64,000 nucleotides of DNA, taken from assembly GCA_963780795.1 (NCBI GenBank), contig CAWADH010000008.1:682001-746000 (forward strand), given 5' to 3'. The DNA is from DATJGR01 sp963780795. Lineage in GTDB: Bacteria; Pseudomonadota; Gammaproteobacteria; Pseudomonadales; Azotimanducaceae. Made by a program: the position numbers and the translations under genes. Positions 33,974-42,828 of this stretch are shown here, piece after piece. The first letter of the stretch is position 1. Each line of letters starts with the position of its first letter. Under the pieces are notes generated by a model, which did not search any database, was not told where the DNA came from, and saw only the letters and a program-made list of their open reading frames with translations.

Positions 33974-35860
33974 TCAGACTTCGACGATGACGGCCGTCAG
34001 GTGCCAGTAGAACGTCCACGCCACGAACGCGATGCCGGCGAAGGTCAACAGCGTGTAGTGGATCCTGCGCGATGCCCACCACAAACGTCCGACCCACGCA
34101 CCATAGGCATACACCAGCTGCAGCAACAGCAACGGAATCAGCGCGATCGGCACCCACAACGCCTGTTTGAATGCCTCCGGCAATCCGAACACGAGATCGC
34201 GTGGTCCGGCCACGGCCTTGGAGATGACGACGCAGAAACCGATGATCAACGCCGATGTGAGCGCGGCGAGCAGCGTCGCGCGCGTTTCGCCGGTTGCCGC
34301 CACGCGACCGCGATGCCGCAGCCACGAGATCGGCCACAACAGCCACACCGCAATGCACAGTACGAGCACTGCGACGAGGAAGCCGCCCTGCGCAAGTGGC
34401 GACAAACGGACGTCGACGCGCGCCATGTCGATCGGCGGAACAGAGTCGACGAATAGCGACGTCGCCACAGGACCGTCGCCCGCGAACGCGATACGTTCCC
34501 GCGCGTCTTCCTGCTCGAACAGATCGTCGTCGATCTTCACGAACCGGCGCGCACCCTCTTCGGTATTCAGGAGCAGGGTGCCGTCGGCGGCGACGTCCAC
34601 TTCGAACGTCTGCAGCAGCGACTGCAATTTGTCGTGGCCGCTGACGGGCGCGCGCAGGCTCGTGTACCAGCCGCGATAGCGCTCGGCATTCACGGCCTGC
34701 GACTTTGGATGCAGTTGCGGCACACCAAACACGCGGTCGAGGAACGCCTGCACCAGTTCGTCGCGCGCCTTCTCGCCCCGTTCGTTGTTGTACGACGCGA
34801 AGATGCCGAGATTCAGCTCGGGGCACAGCAGCATGATCGAGTGGAACGCCAGCGTATCGCCGTTGTGTCCGACCAGCGTCTGCCCGTGGCTGTTCTGTTC
34901 GTAAATGCCGAAGCGCGTCTGGTTCAGGCGCGGATCGTGTTTGTAGCCAGGCGCGAATAACAGCGCGCGCGTAGTGGCGGCCATCGTCGGCGTATCGCCG
35001 CGCGCCAGCAGTTCCAACATGAAGCGCCCCATGTCGGCGCCGGAGCTGCTAACGGATCCGGCGGGGGGAATGGTGACGAACTCGAACGGCGCCGGAACCT
35101 CGTGGCCCTCATCCAGCCAGTAGCCGTTCGAAAGGTGGTCTTCGAGCACCTTCGGCACCGGTTGCCGGGTGGTCGTGTCGATCATCAGCAGCGGCTTGAG
35201 TATGTGGCCGTCGACGTAATCGTCCCAACTCTCTCCCGACACCACTTCGACGATGTGCGCGGCCAGCGCCGCGCCATAGTTCGAATACGCCGCGTGCTGC
35301 CCGGGCATCCACACTCGTCGCGGCATCATCGTCTGCAGGTTTTCGTGGAAATTGCCGACGGTCTGCGGGCCGCGCGCGAACAGGCCGATGATCGGTTTGT
35401 CCTCGAAGCCGGCGGTGTGCGTCATCAGGTGCGTCAGTGTGATCGGCTCGGGAAACGTCTCCGGAACCTGCAGATCCTTCAGATAGGTATTGACGTCGGT
35501 ATTCAGGTCGAGCCGTCCCGCTGCCACCTGCTGCATGACGGCGACCCACACGAATACCTTCGACACCGAACCGATTCGGAACAGCGTGTCCGGCGCGACT
35601 TTCTTGTGAGCGGCCTGGTCCGCTTCGCCGTAACCCTGCGACAGCACTACGCCGCCGTCGCGCACGATCGTGACCGTTGCACCCACCGCACGATTGGCCG
35701 CGATCTGGGATGCCATCACACCGTCGATGAACTCGTGCACCGCAGTCGAATCGTCGAGCCACACGGTATCGGGTGCTGCTTCGGCTTGCGTAGCAACCGC
35801 CAACGACAGCACTACCGCAACGTATCGAAGCAACCCGCGCGCGTTGGATGCGGCGTTCAT
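33974..35860 (-). CDS. Class C beta-lactamase-fold hydrolase with C-terminal membrane domain
   Basis: A 628-residue protein. A signal peptide covers residues 1-28, cut after A-E-A. The serine hydrolase domain (about 35-400) holds S98-V-S-K101, Y192-S-N194 and a late H-N-G (VGHNGDT), the full penicillin-binding-protein/class C set. Residues about 495-628 contain four membrane helices with a charged loop, ending TFYWHLTAVIVEV. The catalytic domain therefore faces the periplasm. Relatives are peptidase- or esterase-like enzymes that are rarely true beta-lactamases. It overlaps the CoA-transferase gene by four bases. Confidence 0.88.
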   Translation of the reverse strand: MNAASNARGLLRYVAVVLSLAVATQAEAAPDTVWLDDSTAVHEFIDGVMASQIAANRAVGATVTIVRDGGVVLSQGYGEADQAAHKKVAPDTLFRIGSVSKVFVWVAVMQQVAAGRLDLNTDVNTYLKDLQVPETFPEPITLTHLMTHTAGFEDKPIIGLFARGPQTVGNFHENLQTMMPRRVWMPGQHAAYSNYGAALAAHIVEVVSGESWDDYVDGHILKPLLMIDTTTRQPVPKVLEDHLSNGYWLDEGHEVPAPFEFVTIPPAGSVSSSGADMGRFMLELLARGDTPTMAATTRALLFAPGYKHDPRLNQTRFGIYEQNSHGQTLVGHNGDTLAFHSIMLLCPELNLGIFASYNNERGEKARDELVQAFLDRVFGVPQLHPKSQAVNAERYRGWYTSLRAPVSGHDKLQSLLQTFEVDVAADGTLLLNTEEGARRFVKIDDDLFEQEDARERIAFAGDGPVATSLFVDSVPPIDMARVDVRLSPLAQGGFLVAVLVLCIAVWLLWPISWLRHRGRVAATGETRATLLAALTSALIIGFCVVISKAVAGPRDLVFGLPEAFKQALWVPIALIPLLLLQLVYAYGAWVGRLWWASRRIHYTLLTFAGIAFVAWTFYWHLTAVIVEV

Positions 35861-38220
35861 CGAAGCGCCCCCTTTGCCGTCAGCTGCGCAATGCGTTCCG
35901 CCGAGTAGCCGAGGATATCGCCGAGGACGGCCTGATTGTGCGAGCCATAGCTCACTGCCAGCGTCGGCTGCGCCGCTTCTGAATGCGACATCAGCACTCT
36001 GCTGCCTTCGATCGCGGTCCTACCGAACTGCGGATGCGCGATGCGGCGGATGAAGCCGCGCGACATCAGCTGCGCGTCTCTCGCCAGTTCGTGCGTATCG
36101 AGCAAAGCATGTGCAGCCACGTCGGCGCGCTGCAGTTCGGCCTCGATCTCGTGCGCATCGCGTTCGCGCGACCACTCGGCCAGCGCCGCGTCGATGCGAT
36201 CTTCGGCACGCTTGCGGCCGGCAGCGGTCGTCAGCGAGCTGTCGTCACCGAGTTCGACGAGTCGCGCCGCACGGCACAGGCGTTTCCATTCGTCGTTGGT
36301 GCGCACCGCGATTGCCACCCACCGGTCGGTGCCGCGCGCGGGATAGACGCCGTGCGGCGCCATCGACGCATCGCGATTGCCGCGCGCTTCCGGCACCCGC
36401 TTCGCCTCGAGATACGCCAGCGCTGCGGGGGCCAGGAAATGCAGCGCCGCTTCCGCCTGTGCCATGTCGATGAATTGACCTTCGCCGGTGCGGTCGCGGT
36501 GCGCGAGCGCAGCCAGAATCGCGAGCGCGTTGTAACGCACGCCCATGAAATCGGTATATGGCCCGAACGCCCCTACCGGAGGCGCATCCGGCAGGCCCGC
36601 CAATTGATAGAAGCCGCACACCGCGCCGGCCAGGTTGCCGAAGCCGGCATACTCGCGCCACGGACCGGTCTGTCCGAGCAGGCTGCTGCTCACCATGATG
36701 ACGTTCGGATTGAGGCGGCGCGCCGCGTCGTAACCGAATCCCATTCTGTCGATCACGCCGGGCGAGAACGATTCGCCGTACACGTCGGCCCAGCGGATCA
36801 GGTCGGCCAGCACTTCGCGCCCTTCCGCGGTTCCGAGATCGAGCGACAGATTGAGCTTGTTGGCGTGCGTACTGTGGAATCCGGGTGTGCGCTCGGGATC
36901 GGGCGATCCGTCGATGTAGGGTGGCACGGCGCGCAACATGTCGAGGCGATTGCGCGACTCGACGTGAATCACTGTGGCGCCGTAGTCGGCCAGCATGCGC
37001 GTCGCGCCGGGACCTGCGACCACCCAGAACAGATCCAGCACCTTGAGCCCGGCCAGCGGCTTCGACTGCGTAGTGGGTCTCGGCGGCGGCCGTCGGGTCC
37101 AGGCCTTGCGCAGGTCATCGGCGCGCGCCTTGGTCGTCCCGTTAGACAGCTGCAGCGGACTGCGACCGAACTGCGCGAACGCACCAAGATGCGGCGTACC
37201 TTCGCGCTGCACGTAACCGCGCGCGGCGAAGTGCGGGCTGTCGAGCAGCTCACCGACGTGCATTACCGGCGCGAGCAGCAACTTGCGCGCAACCGCCTGC
37301 GCCATGATTTCTGCTTTCGTGCGCGGCGCAAGCAGCTGCGCGATCGCTTCGTCCACCACCTGCCAGTCCGCCGCGCTGATCGCGCCCTGCATCATGCGAG
37401 GCGCCACGCTGCCCCAGTCCCACTCGATCAACGCGGGGTCGCACAGCTTTTCCTCTGCCGCCCAGCTCATCAGCCGCCGCATGAACGCCGCCACCGGCGG
37501 CACGATGCCTGCCGACACCAGCACCCAACCGTCGCGCACCGGATAGATCGTGCGCACACGCACCGCGCCGACCATACCGGAGCCGCTACTGCGTTCGGCG
37601 CGCGGTTGATTCACCGCAGCGTCGAGACCGCGACCCAGCAGCGCGAGCGTCATAGAGTGCTGCGCTGAGATGTCGATGTATTGGCCGCGTCCGGCGCGCA
37701 GCGCGATCAACGCTGCCACTGCGGCGTCGGCGCCGGCGTGCGCGTGCGCCTGCGGAATCGAGATCCGCACTGGTGTCTCGCCGGCCGCTCCAGAAACGAA
37801 CAGGAATCCCGACGCCGCGCCGATCGTCAGATCGGTGGCGGCGTATACCGACTTCGGCCCGACACGACCGAACGGAGTGATCGAAATGTGCACGAGATGC
37901 GGATGCCGTGCGGCCACCTGCGCCGGCGTCAGCGACAAGCGCTCTGCTGCCTCGTTCGAAAGCGACTCGATGAAGACGTCGGTGCCGGTCAGCAACTCAT
38001 CGATTGCAGCGCCATCGACGGGATCGATTTCGAGCAGACGTTTGCCGCGCATGTACGCGCGCCAATGATAGTCGCCAACGGATTCCTTCTGCCGCGAGTG
38101 AGGTACCGCCTGCACGACGTCGGCGCCGAGGTCGGCGAGAATCTGTCCTGCCAGCAGTCCGCTCTCGTCGGTCAGGTCGAATACCCTGACACCGGCGAGT
38201 ACACCCTCAGTGGCCGACAA
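35857..38220 (-). CDS. Tandem CaiB/BaiF (type III) CoA-transferase
   Basis: About 787 residues, roughly twice the usual 400, with two type III CoA-transferase modules in line. Module one (about 1-360) opens GVRVFDLTDESGLLAGQILADLGADVV. Module two (about 395-787) opens GLKVLDLFWVVAGPGATRMLADYGATVIHVES and has GFHSTHANKLNLSLDLGTAEGRE. This resembles double-length family III transferases that move CoA between carboxylic acids. TTG at 38220 is the preferred start; an ATG at 38262 would add 14 residues and lengthen the overlap with the upstream gene. It overlaps both neighbours, so it belongs to a coupled operon. The substrate is unknown. Confidence 0.88.
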   Translation of the reverse strand: MSATEGVLAGVRVFDLTDESGLLAGQILADLGADVVQAVPHSRQKESVGDYHWRAYMRGKRLLEIDPVDGAAIDELLTGTDVFIESLSNEAAERLSLTPAQVAARHPHLVHISITPFGRVGPKSVYAATDLTIGAASGFLFVSGAAGETPVRISIPQAHAHAGADAAVAALIALRAGRGQYIDISAQHSMTLALLGRGLDAAVNQPRAERSSGSGMVGAVRVRTIYPVRDGWVLVSAGIVPPVAAFMRRLMSWAAEEKLCDPALIEWDWGSVAPRMMQGAISAADWQVVDEAIAQLLAPRTKAEIMAQAVARKLLLAPVMHVGELLDSPHFAARGYVQREGTPHLGAFAQFGRSPLQLSNGTTKARADDLRKAWTRRPPPRPTTQSKPLAGLKVLDLFWVVAGPGATRMLADYGATVIHVESRNRLDMLRAVPPYIDGSPDPERTPGFHSTHANKLNLSLDLGTAEGREVLADLIRWADVYGESFSPGVIDRMGFGYDAARRLNPNVIMVSSSLLGQTGPWREYAGFGNLAGAVCGFYQLAGLPDAPPVGAFGPYTDFMGVRYNALAILAALAHRDRTGEGQFIDMAQAEAALHFLAPAALAYLEAKRVPEARGNRDASMAPHGVYPARGTDRWVAIAVRTNDEWKRLCRAARLVELGDDSSLTTAAGRKRAEDRIDAALAEWSRERDAHEIEAELQRADVAAHALLDTHELARDAQLMSRGFIRRIAHPQFGRTAIEGSRVLMSHSEAAQPTLAVSYGSHNQAVLGDILGYSAERIAQLTAKGALR

Positions 38221-39085
38221 CTTCTGTACCCACCGCCCGCCGTTGCAGCCACAACATCGCACGCATCGTCGCGTTCACCGCCTCGACGTGACGTTCGAGC
38301 GCGAACCCGTCGTACAGCGGATCTTTGTCGAGCAGCACGCACTTCGTTTCGCCGCACTTGAACTCGACGCGCCGGCCGAAGTTGTTGCCGGCGCGGCCGT
38401 ATTCGCCGAACTGCTCCGGATCGTCCGCGAGTTTCCAGAACGCCTGCCACGTCATCGGCAGGCTATCGATGCGCCGCTGCACGGCCCGCAAGGTGGCGCT
38501 CGCCGTGTCGCGCAACACCTCCTCCATCGGCTGATCGGGCGACGCGAGCAGGGCCGCGCAGTCGACGTTAATCGCCTTGTCGAGGGCTGCTGCGTCGATC
38601 GGGTAACCGTCGAACCGGTCCGACAGGCTGAAACGCCACCAGCGCGTGAAGTACACCGGCACCACGTGCGCCGGCGAGGTCATGTTCTGCAGATAGTTCA
38701 CGATGTAGCCGAGGTCGGAGTATTGATCGCCCATCTCGCGCGCATCGGACATTTCGGTTTCGAGTTGCTTGAAGTGGTCGTGCAGTCGCGTGTCGATCAC
38801 CCACAGCAGTTTCCGTTGACCTTGCGCGGCACGATCGTAGTAACCCCAGCGGAACTGGCCGAACCAGCTGCCCTGCGCCTGCGCCACGTCGCTCTTGGCG
38901 ATGTAGCGGACCTGCAACGGCGTCAGCCGCGGCAGCGCCGAGCCTTCGAGACACCGGTTCAACTGTTTGGCCGCGATGAAGGTGAACTGCTGATGCAGAA
39001 CGGGATCGTATGCGTGGACCGAGTCAGCCAGCAGAACGCCGGTAACGAGCGCGCAGCAAACAAGCAGCCGCCTCACTCTCTGCAT
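38207..39085 (-). CDS. Exported zinc-phospholipase-C/S1-nuclease-like protein
   Basis: A 292-residue exported protein. The signal peptide ends at V-H-A before YDPVLHQQ (about residue 25). The mature protein is largely helical and rich in Asp/His; DLGYIVNYLQNMTSPAHVVPVYF recalls the H-x-D-M-x-x-P-x-H zinc site of zinc-dependent phospholipase C and S1/P1 nuclease folds. The match is partial, so the family call is tentative. Two Cys in EFKCGETKCVLLD may form a disulfide. A GGGAGG site lies upstream of the ATG. It overlaps the CoA-transferase gene by about 14 bases. Confidence 0.6.
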   Translation of the reverse strand: MQRVRRLLVCCALVTGVLLADSVHAYDPVLHQQFTFIAAKQLNRCLEGSALPRLTPLQVRYIAKSDVAQAQGSWFGQFRWGYYDRAAQGQRKLLWVIDTRLHDHFKQLETEMSDAREMGDQYSDLGYIVNYLQNMTSPAHVVPVYFTRWWRFSLSDRFDGYPIDAAALDKAINVDCAALLASPDQPMEEVLRDTASATLRAVQRRIDSLPMTWQAFWKLADDPEQFGEYGRAGNNFGRRVEFKCGETKCVLLDKDPLYDGFALERHVEAVNATMRAMLWLQRRAVGTEVVGH

Positions 39086-39177
39086 GATGCCCGGAATGCC
39101 TCCCCAAGAGTCCTCGAAACCCCGTCCGACGCAGCGGCGCCGTCGGATCTTCTGTTTCGAGCGATGCTATCACGCTA

Positions 39178-39723
39178 TCAGGCCGACGAGGCGGATGCGG
39201 ACGAGGTCCGCGCGCCAATTGCGAGCCGTTCGACGGTCTCGTGGTCGTCGATGCGTGCGAGCAGTTCCGCCACGGTCGCGCCGGTATCCGGCCAACGAAG
39301 CTCCGCGGCGACCTCGGCGGCCGGCGCCATGACGAAACGTCGCTCGGTGGCGCGGGGGTGCGGCAGCAGGAACTGCGGTGTCTTCCGCGTTTCGTCGCCG
39401 TAAATCAGCAGATCGAGATCGAGTTCGCGGGGAGCATTGCGAACGGGCGTCGTCGCACGGCCGAACTCGCGCTCCATCCGTTTCAGCGCGGCGAGCAGCG
39501 TTTCCGGCGTGAGTCCGCTGCGCGGCTCGAACGCTACCACGGCGTTGATGAAGTCGCCCGAGCCGGGCGGGCAATCGACGGGGCTGGTGCGCCAAAGCGA
39601 CGAGCTGCGCAACACGCCGCGCGCAAAAGCGCGCAACCGTTCGATGCTGTCGAGCACGATGCCGATCGAGTCGCCGCGGTTCGAGCCGATGCCGACCAGT
39701 ATCAGCACGTCCGCTGGACACAT
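39178..39723 (-). CDS. folK: 2-amino-4-hydroxy-6-hydroxymethyldihydropteridine pyrophosphokinase
   Basis: A 181-residue HPPK. It has the early LVGIGSNRGDS, VDCPPGSGDFINAVVAFE, the ELDLDLLIYGDE metal/ATP motif (L-D-L-D-L-L-I-Y) and LPHPRATERRFVMAPAAE, all standard for FolK. It transfers pyrophosphate from ATP to hydroxymethyl-dihydropterin in folate synthesis. The ATG at 39723 lacks a strong ribosome site. No other folate gene is adjacent; its usual partners (folB, pcnB, panB) are not in the window. It is divergent from the alcohol dehydrogenase gene, with 106 bases between starts. Confidence 0.92.
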   Translation of the reverse strand: MCPADVLILVGIGSNRGDSIGIVLDSIERLRAFARGVLRSSSLWRTSPVDCPPGSGDFINAVVAFEPRSGLTPETLLAALKRMEREFGRATTPVRNAPRELDLDLLIYGDETRKTPQFLLPHPRATERRFVMAPAAEVAAELRWPDTGATVAELLARIDDHETVERLAIGARTSSASASSA

Positions 39724-39829
39724 GTCCGACGACCTGCGTGTGGCGTGGTTCTCAAGTAGTAAACAGGCATCGCCTTTGGCACACTCCGAACCCTTTCCGA
39801 TAACGAACCGCATTGGTGGAGGACGAGGG

Positions 39830-40915
39830 ATGAAGGCAGCAGTATTGCGTAAAGTCAACGAGCCGCTGGTGATCGAAGAGGTCAGCCACGGTAAACCCGG
39901 ACCGCGGGAAGTGCTGGTGCGCACCGTCGCCGCCGGCGTGTGCCACTCCGACCTGCACTTTCAGAACGGCTCGTATCCGTATCCGCTGCCGTCGGTGCTC
40001 GGCCACGAGTCGGCCGGCGTTGTCGAAGCCGTCGGTTCCGACGTCACTTACGTGAAACCCGGTGATCACGTGATCACGTGTCTGTCGGCGTTCTGCGGTC
40101 ACTGCGAGCCGTGTCTCACCGGACACATGTCGTTGTGCGACCGGGAAGATCTCGACCGCAAGGCGGATGAACCTTCGCGACTGACCGCCGGCGGTCAACC
40201 GGTGTTCCAGTTCCTCAACCTGTCGTCGTTCGCCGAGAAGATGCTCGTGCACGAACACGCGATCGTGAAGATCCGTCCCGACATGCCGCTCGACCGCGCC
40301 GCGCTGATCGGCTGCGGCGTGACCACCGGGGTCGGCGCGGTGATCCATACCGCGAAGGTCGAACCGGGCGCAACGGTTGCGGTCATAGGCTGCGGCGGCG
40401 TCGGTCTGTCGTGCATCAACGGCGCGGCGATCGCCGGCGCCGGCCGCATCATCGCGGTGGACGCCGTGCCGAGTAAGCTCGAACTGGCGCGCAAGTTCGG
40501 CGCCACCGACGTGGTCAACGCGAAGGAGGTCGACGCGGTCAACGAGATCATCGCGATGACGGGCGGCGGCGTGCACTACTCGTTCGAAGCGATCGGCCTG
40601 AAGGCGACAACGGAGCAGGCGTTCCGGATGCTGCGCAAAGGCGGCACCGCGACGATCATCGGCATGATCCCGGTCGGCACGATGATCGAACTGCACGGCG
40701 CCGAATTCCTGATGGAGCGTAAGATCCAGGGTTCAAACATGGGTTCGAACCGCTTCCGCGTGGACATGCCCCGCTTCGTCGACTTCTACCTCAACGGCAA
40801 GCTGCACCTCGACGACATGATCTCGGGACGCATCAAGCTGAAAGACGTCAACGATGCGATGCAGGCGCTGAAGAAAGGCGAAGTGGCGCGCAGCGTGATC
40901 ATGTTCGACGCGTGA
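39830..40915 (+). CDS. Zinc-dependent alcohol dehydrogenase (MDR superfamily)
   Basis: A 361-residue zinc ADH. Catalytic zinc ligands are C38 in GVCHSDLH and H59-E60 in GHES, with a later Cys expected. The structural zinc lobe is C89, C92, C95, C103. The Rossmann motif is VIGCGGVGLS. The order and lengths fit class III-like or NDMA/mycothiol-type ADHs rather than quinone reductases. It should oxidise alcohols, or reduce aldehydes, with NAD(P). A GGTGGAGGACGAGGG stretch precedes the ATG. A strong terminator follows at 40939-40967, so it is probably transcribed alone. Confidence 0.92.
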   Translation: MKAAVLRKVNEPLVIEEVSHGKPGPREVLVRTVAAGVCHSDLHFQNGSYPYPLPSVLGHESAGVVEAVGSDVTYVKPGDHVITCLSAFCGHCEPCLTGHMSLCDREDLDRKADEPSRLTAGGQPVFQFLNLSSFAEKMLVHEHAIVKIRPDMPLDRAALIGCGVTTGVGAVIHTAKVEPGATVAVIGCGGVGLSCINGAAIAGAGRIIAVDAVPSKLELARKFGATDVVNAKEVDAVNEIIAMTGGGVHYSFEAIGLKATTEQAFRMLRKGGTATIIGMIPVGTMIELHGAEFLMERKIQGSNMGSNRFRVDMPRFVDFYLNGKLHLDDMISGRIKLKDVNDAMQALKKGEVARSVIMFDA

Positions 40916-40938
40916 TCTCTTCCCACCGCTGAGAAAGA

Positions 40939-40967
40939 GAAGGCGCCAATCGGCGCCTTCTTCGTTT
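40939..40967 (+). terminator. Rho-independent terminator after the alcohol dehydrogenase
   Basis: A 9-base perfect stem (GAAGGCGCC / GGCGCCTTC) with an AATC loop, then TTCGTTT. It starts 24 bases after the stop codon. An A-rich AGAAAGAGA on the 5' side gives it partial function for a minus-strand transcript too. Confidence 0.85.
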
Positions 40968-41136
40968 GCGCCGCCTCGAACCGCCGGGTGACTCACGCTC
41001 CGATCGACCGTTCACACCCTCGAATCGACCGTCAGGTTCGGGACGGCGCCCAACGGTTCGGCAATGACGACGAGTGGGATCAACTCCTGCCGCCCAGAGG
41101 CGTTAACTTGCACACATCGGTGGCGGAGTTTCGACG

Positions 41137-41370
41137 ATGAACATCTCCGAGACATTGCCGGGTCATCTGCTGACCCGCAACGGAACGAAGTACCTGATCG
41201 TGAAGGCGCACGACTCGACGGTCGTCGCCGCGTATCGCGACAAGACCGGCACGCTGCAGCGCGTGCTGATTCCGCTCGCCGAAGCGCTGCAGTGCATCGA
41301 CGACCTCGACGAGGTCTACGTGTCCGACGCCGCCGAGCCGGCGCGGCCGCAGTTCACTCTGGTCGACTGA
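41137..41370 (+). CDS. Small hypothetical protein
   Basis: A 77-residue protein, MNISETLPGHLLTRNGT...FTLVD, with a regular beta-rich pattern (KYLIVKAH, TVVAAYRD, LQRVLIPL, DEVYVSD) and an acidic C-terminus. I do not recognise a family. There is no signal peptide or membrane segment. No strong ribosome site lies before the ATG (TTTCGACG precedes it). It stands alone between a terminator upstream and the palindrome at 41374-41389, facing the HtrA gene tail to tail. Codon use resembles the neighbours, which supports a real gene. Confidence 0.55.
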   Translation: MNISETLPGHLLTRNGTKYLIVKAHDSTVVAAYRDKTGTLQRVLIPLAEALQCIDDLDEVYVSDAAEPARPQFTLVD

Positions 41371-41373
41371 ACT

Positions 41374-41389
41374 CCGGTGCCTGGCACCG
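41374..41389. repeat. Short palindrome CCGGTGCCTGGCACCG between convergent genes
   Basis: The core GGTGCC-T-GGCACC (41376-41388) is a perfect inverted repeat lying between the stops of the small gene at 41370 and the HtrA gene at 41405. The same core occurs at 44277, 44305-44347 and 63229. It could act as a bidirectional terminator or be a dispersed repeat. Confidence 0.75.
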
Positions 41390-41404
41390 AGCGTTGACCT
41401 GTCG

Positions 41405-42748
41405 TCACGGCAGCACGATGTAACCGAATTCGCCGGACCGGTAGACGCGTAGCACCAGCCGCTCGCTCGACGCCGCCTGCTGATCGGTCATCTCGCCGAT
41501 GCTGCGCACCGCCTTGCGATTCACCGCCACGATGATGTCGCCGGGACGCAATCCCTGCCGCAGCGCCGGACTGTCCGCGACGATATCGGTGACCAGCACG
41601 CCGGCGCCCGTCGTCGGGTCGTTCTCGCTGCGGAAGTTCTGCAACGAAACGCCGGTCAGCCGCGGGTCGACTCGTTCGCCGGCGATCTGCTCGAGACTCT
41701 CGGCCATCAGGTCGAAACTCACGCGCTTCTGTTTGCCGTCGCGCAACACCGTCAGGTTGACACTGTCGCCGACCATCAACAGCGCCGACTGACTGTGGAA
41801 GTCGACCACGCGCTTGATGTCGCGATCGTTGATCCTGACGATGACGTCGCCCGGAGTGATGCCGGCCTTGGCGGAGGCGCTCTCCTTGTCTACCTCGACG
41901 ACGACGACCCCTTCCACGAAGTTCACGTTGAACGCCTGCGCGAGTTCCGCGTTCAGCGCCTGAACGCGCAAGCCGAGACGGCCGCGCTGCACTTCGCCGT
42001 GCTTGATCAGCTGCGCCATGATCGCCGACACCATGTTGCTCGGTATCGCGAAGCCGATGCCGACGTTGCCGCCGGCCGGCGCCAGGATCGCGGTATTGAT
42101 GCCGATCAGCTCGCCGTGCAGATTCACCAGCGCGCCGCCGGAGTTGCCGGGATTGATCGAGGCGTCGGTCTGAATGAAATCCTCATAGCCCTCGATTCCG
42201 AGCCCGCTGCGCCCCAGCGCGCTGACGATGCCCGACGTCACGGTCTGGTCGAGGCCGAACGGATTGCCGATCGCAACGACGTAGTCGCCCACGCGCAGGC
42301 GGCTCGAATCGGCGAACGCGATCTGCGCGAGCTTCTTCGGTTCGACCTTCAAAACGGCCAGATCCACCTGCGGGTCGGTGCCGACCAGCTTCGCTGGCAG
42401 CGCGCGGCCGTCGGATAGGGTGACGGTGATTTCGTCGGCGCGGTCGATGACGTGGTTGTTGGTAACGATGTAACCCTGCCGCGAATCGACGATGACGCCG
42501 GACCCGGCGGCTTTGGTGCGCCGAAAGCGCTGCTGCTGTTCAGGAATGTTGAAGAAGCGGCGAAAGAACGGGTCGTCCATCAGCGGATTGCGAACCTGCA
42601 CGGTCGTGTAGGTGGCGATGTTGACGACCGACGGCGTGATCTGTTCGAGCATCGGCGCCAGGCTCGGCATCTCGCTGCTCGCGGGTAGCGCGGCACCCGC
42701 ATCGCCGGCCATCAACAGCGCCATCAACACAGCCACATGAAATCGCAT
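41405..42748 (-). CDS. DegP/HtrA-family serine protease (Do/DegQ type)
   Basis: A 447-residue periplasmic protease. The signal peptide is residues 1 to about 19 (A-G-A before ALPAS). The trypsin-like domain holds H99 in NNHV, D129 in VDLAVL, and S203 in GNSGG. Two PDZ domains follow (about 250-340 and 365-447), with the GVVVVEVDKESASAKAGITPGDVIVRIN and GVLVTDIVADSPALRQGLRPGDIIVAVN loops. This is the DegQ/DegP layout and normal length. It degrades or holds misfolded envelope proteins as an oligomer. It has its own promoter region, shared only with the convergent arrangement to the small gene. No mucD or rpoE operon genes are adjacent. Confidence 0.95.
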   Translation of the reverse strand: MRFHVAVLMALLMAGDAGAALPASSEMPSLAPMLEQITPSVVNIATYTTVQVRNPLMDDPFFRRFFNIPEQQQRFRRTKAAGSGVIVDSRQGYIVTNNHVIDRADEITVTLSDGRALPAKLVGTDPQVDLAVLKVEPKKLAQIAFADSSRLRVGDYVVAIGNPFGLDQTVTSGIVSALGRSGLGIEGYEDFIQTDASINPGNSGGALVNLHGELIGINTAILAPAGGNVGIGFAIPSNMVSAIMAQLIKHGEVQRGRLGLRVQALNAELAQAFNVNFVEGVVVVEVDKESASAKAGITPGDVIVRINDRDIKRVVDFHSQSALLMVGDSVNLTVLRDGKQKRVSFDLMAESLEQIAGERVDPRLTGVSLQNFRSENDPTTGAGVLVTDIVADSPALRQGLRPGDIIVAVNRKAVRSIGEMTDQQAASSERLVLRVYRSGEFGYIVLP

Positions 42749-42828
42749 CTATTGGTCGTCCTCTCGTTCGTTGTTGTCCGGTGTCGCTACACCAATCCGC
42801 TACCTTCGACCACGCCGCGGACAATTCG

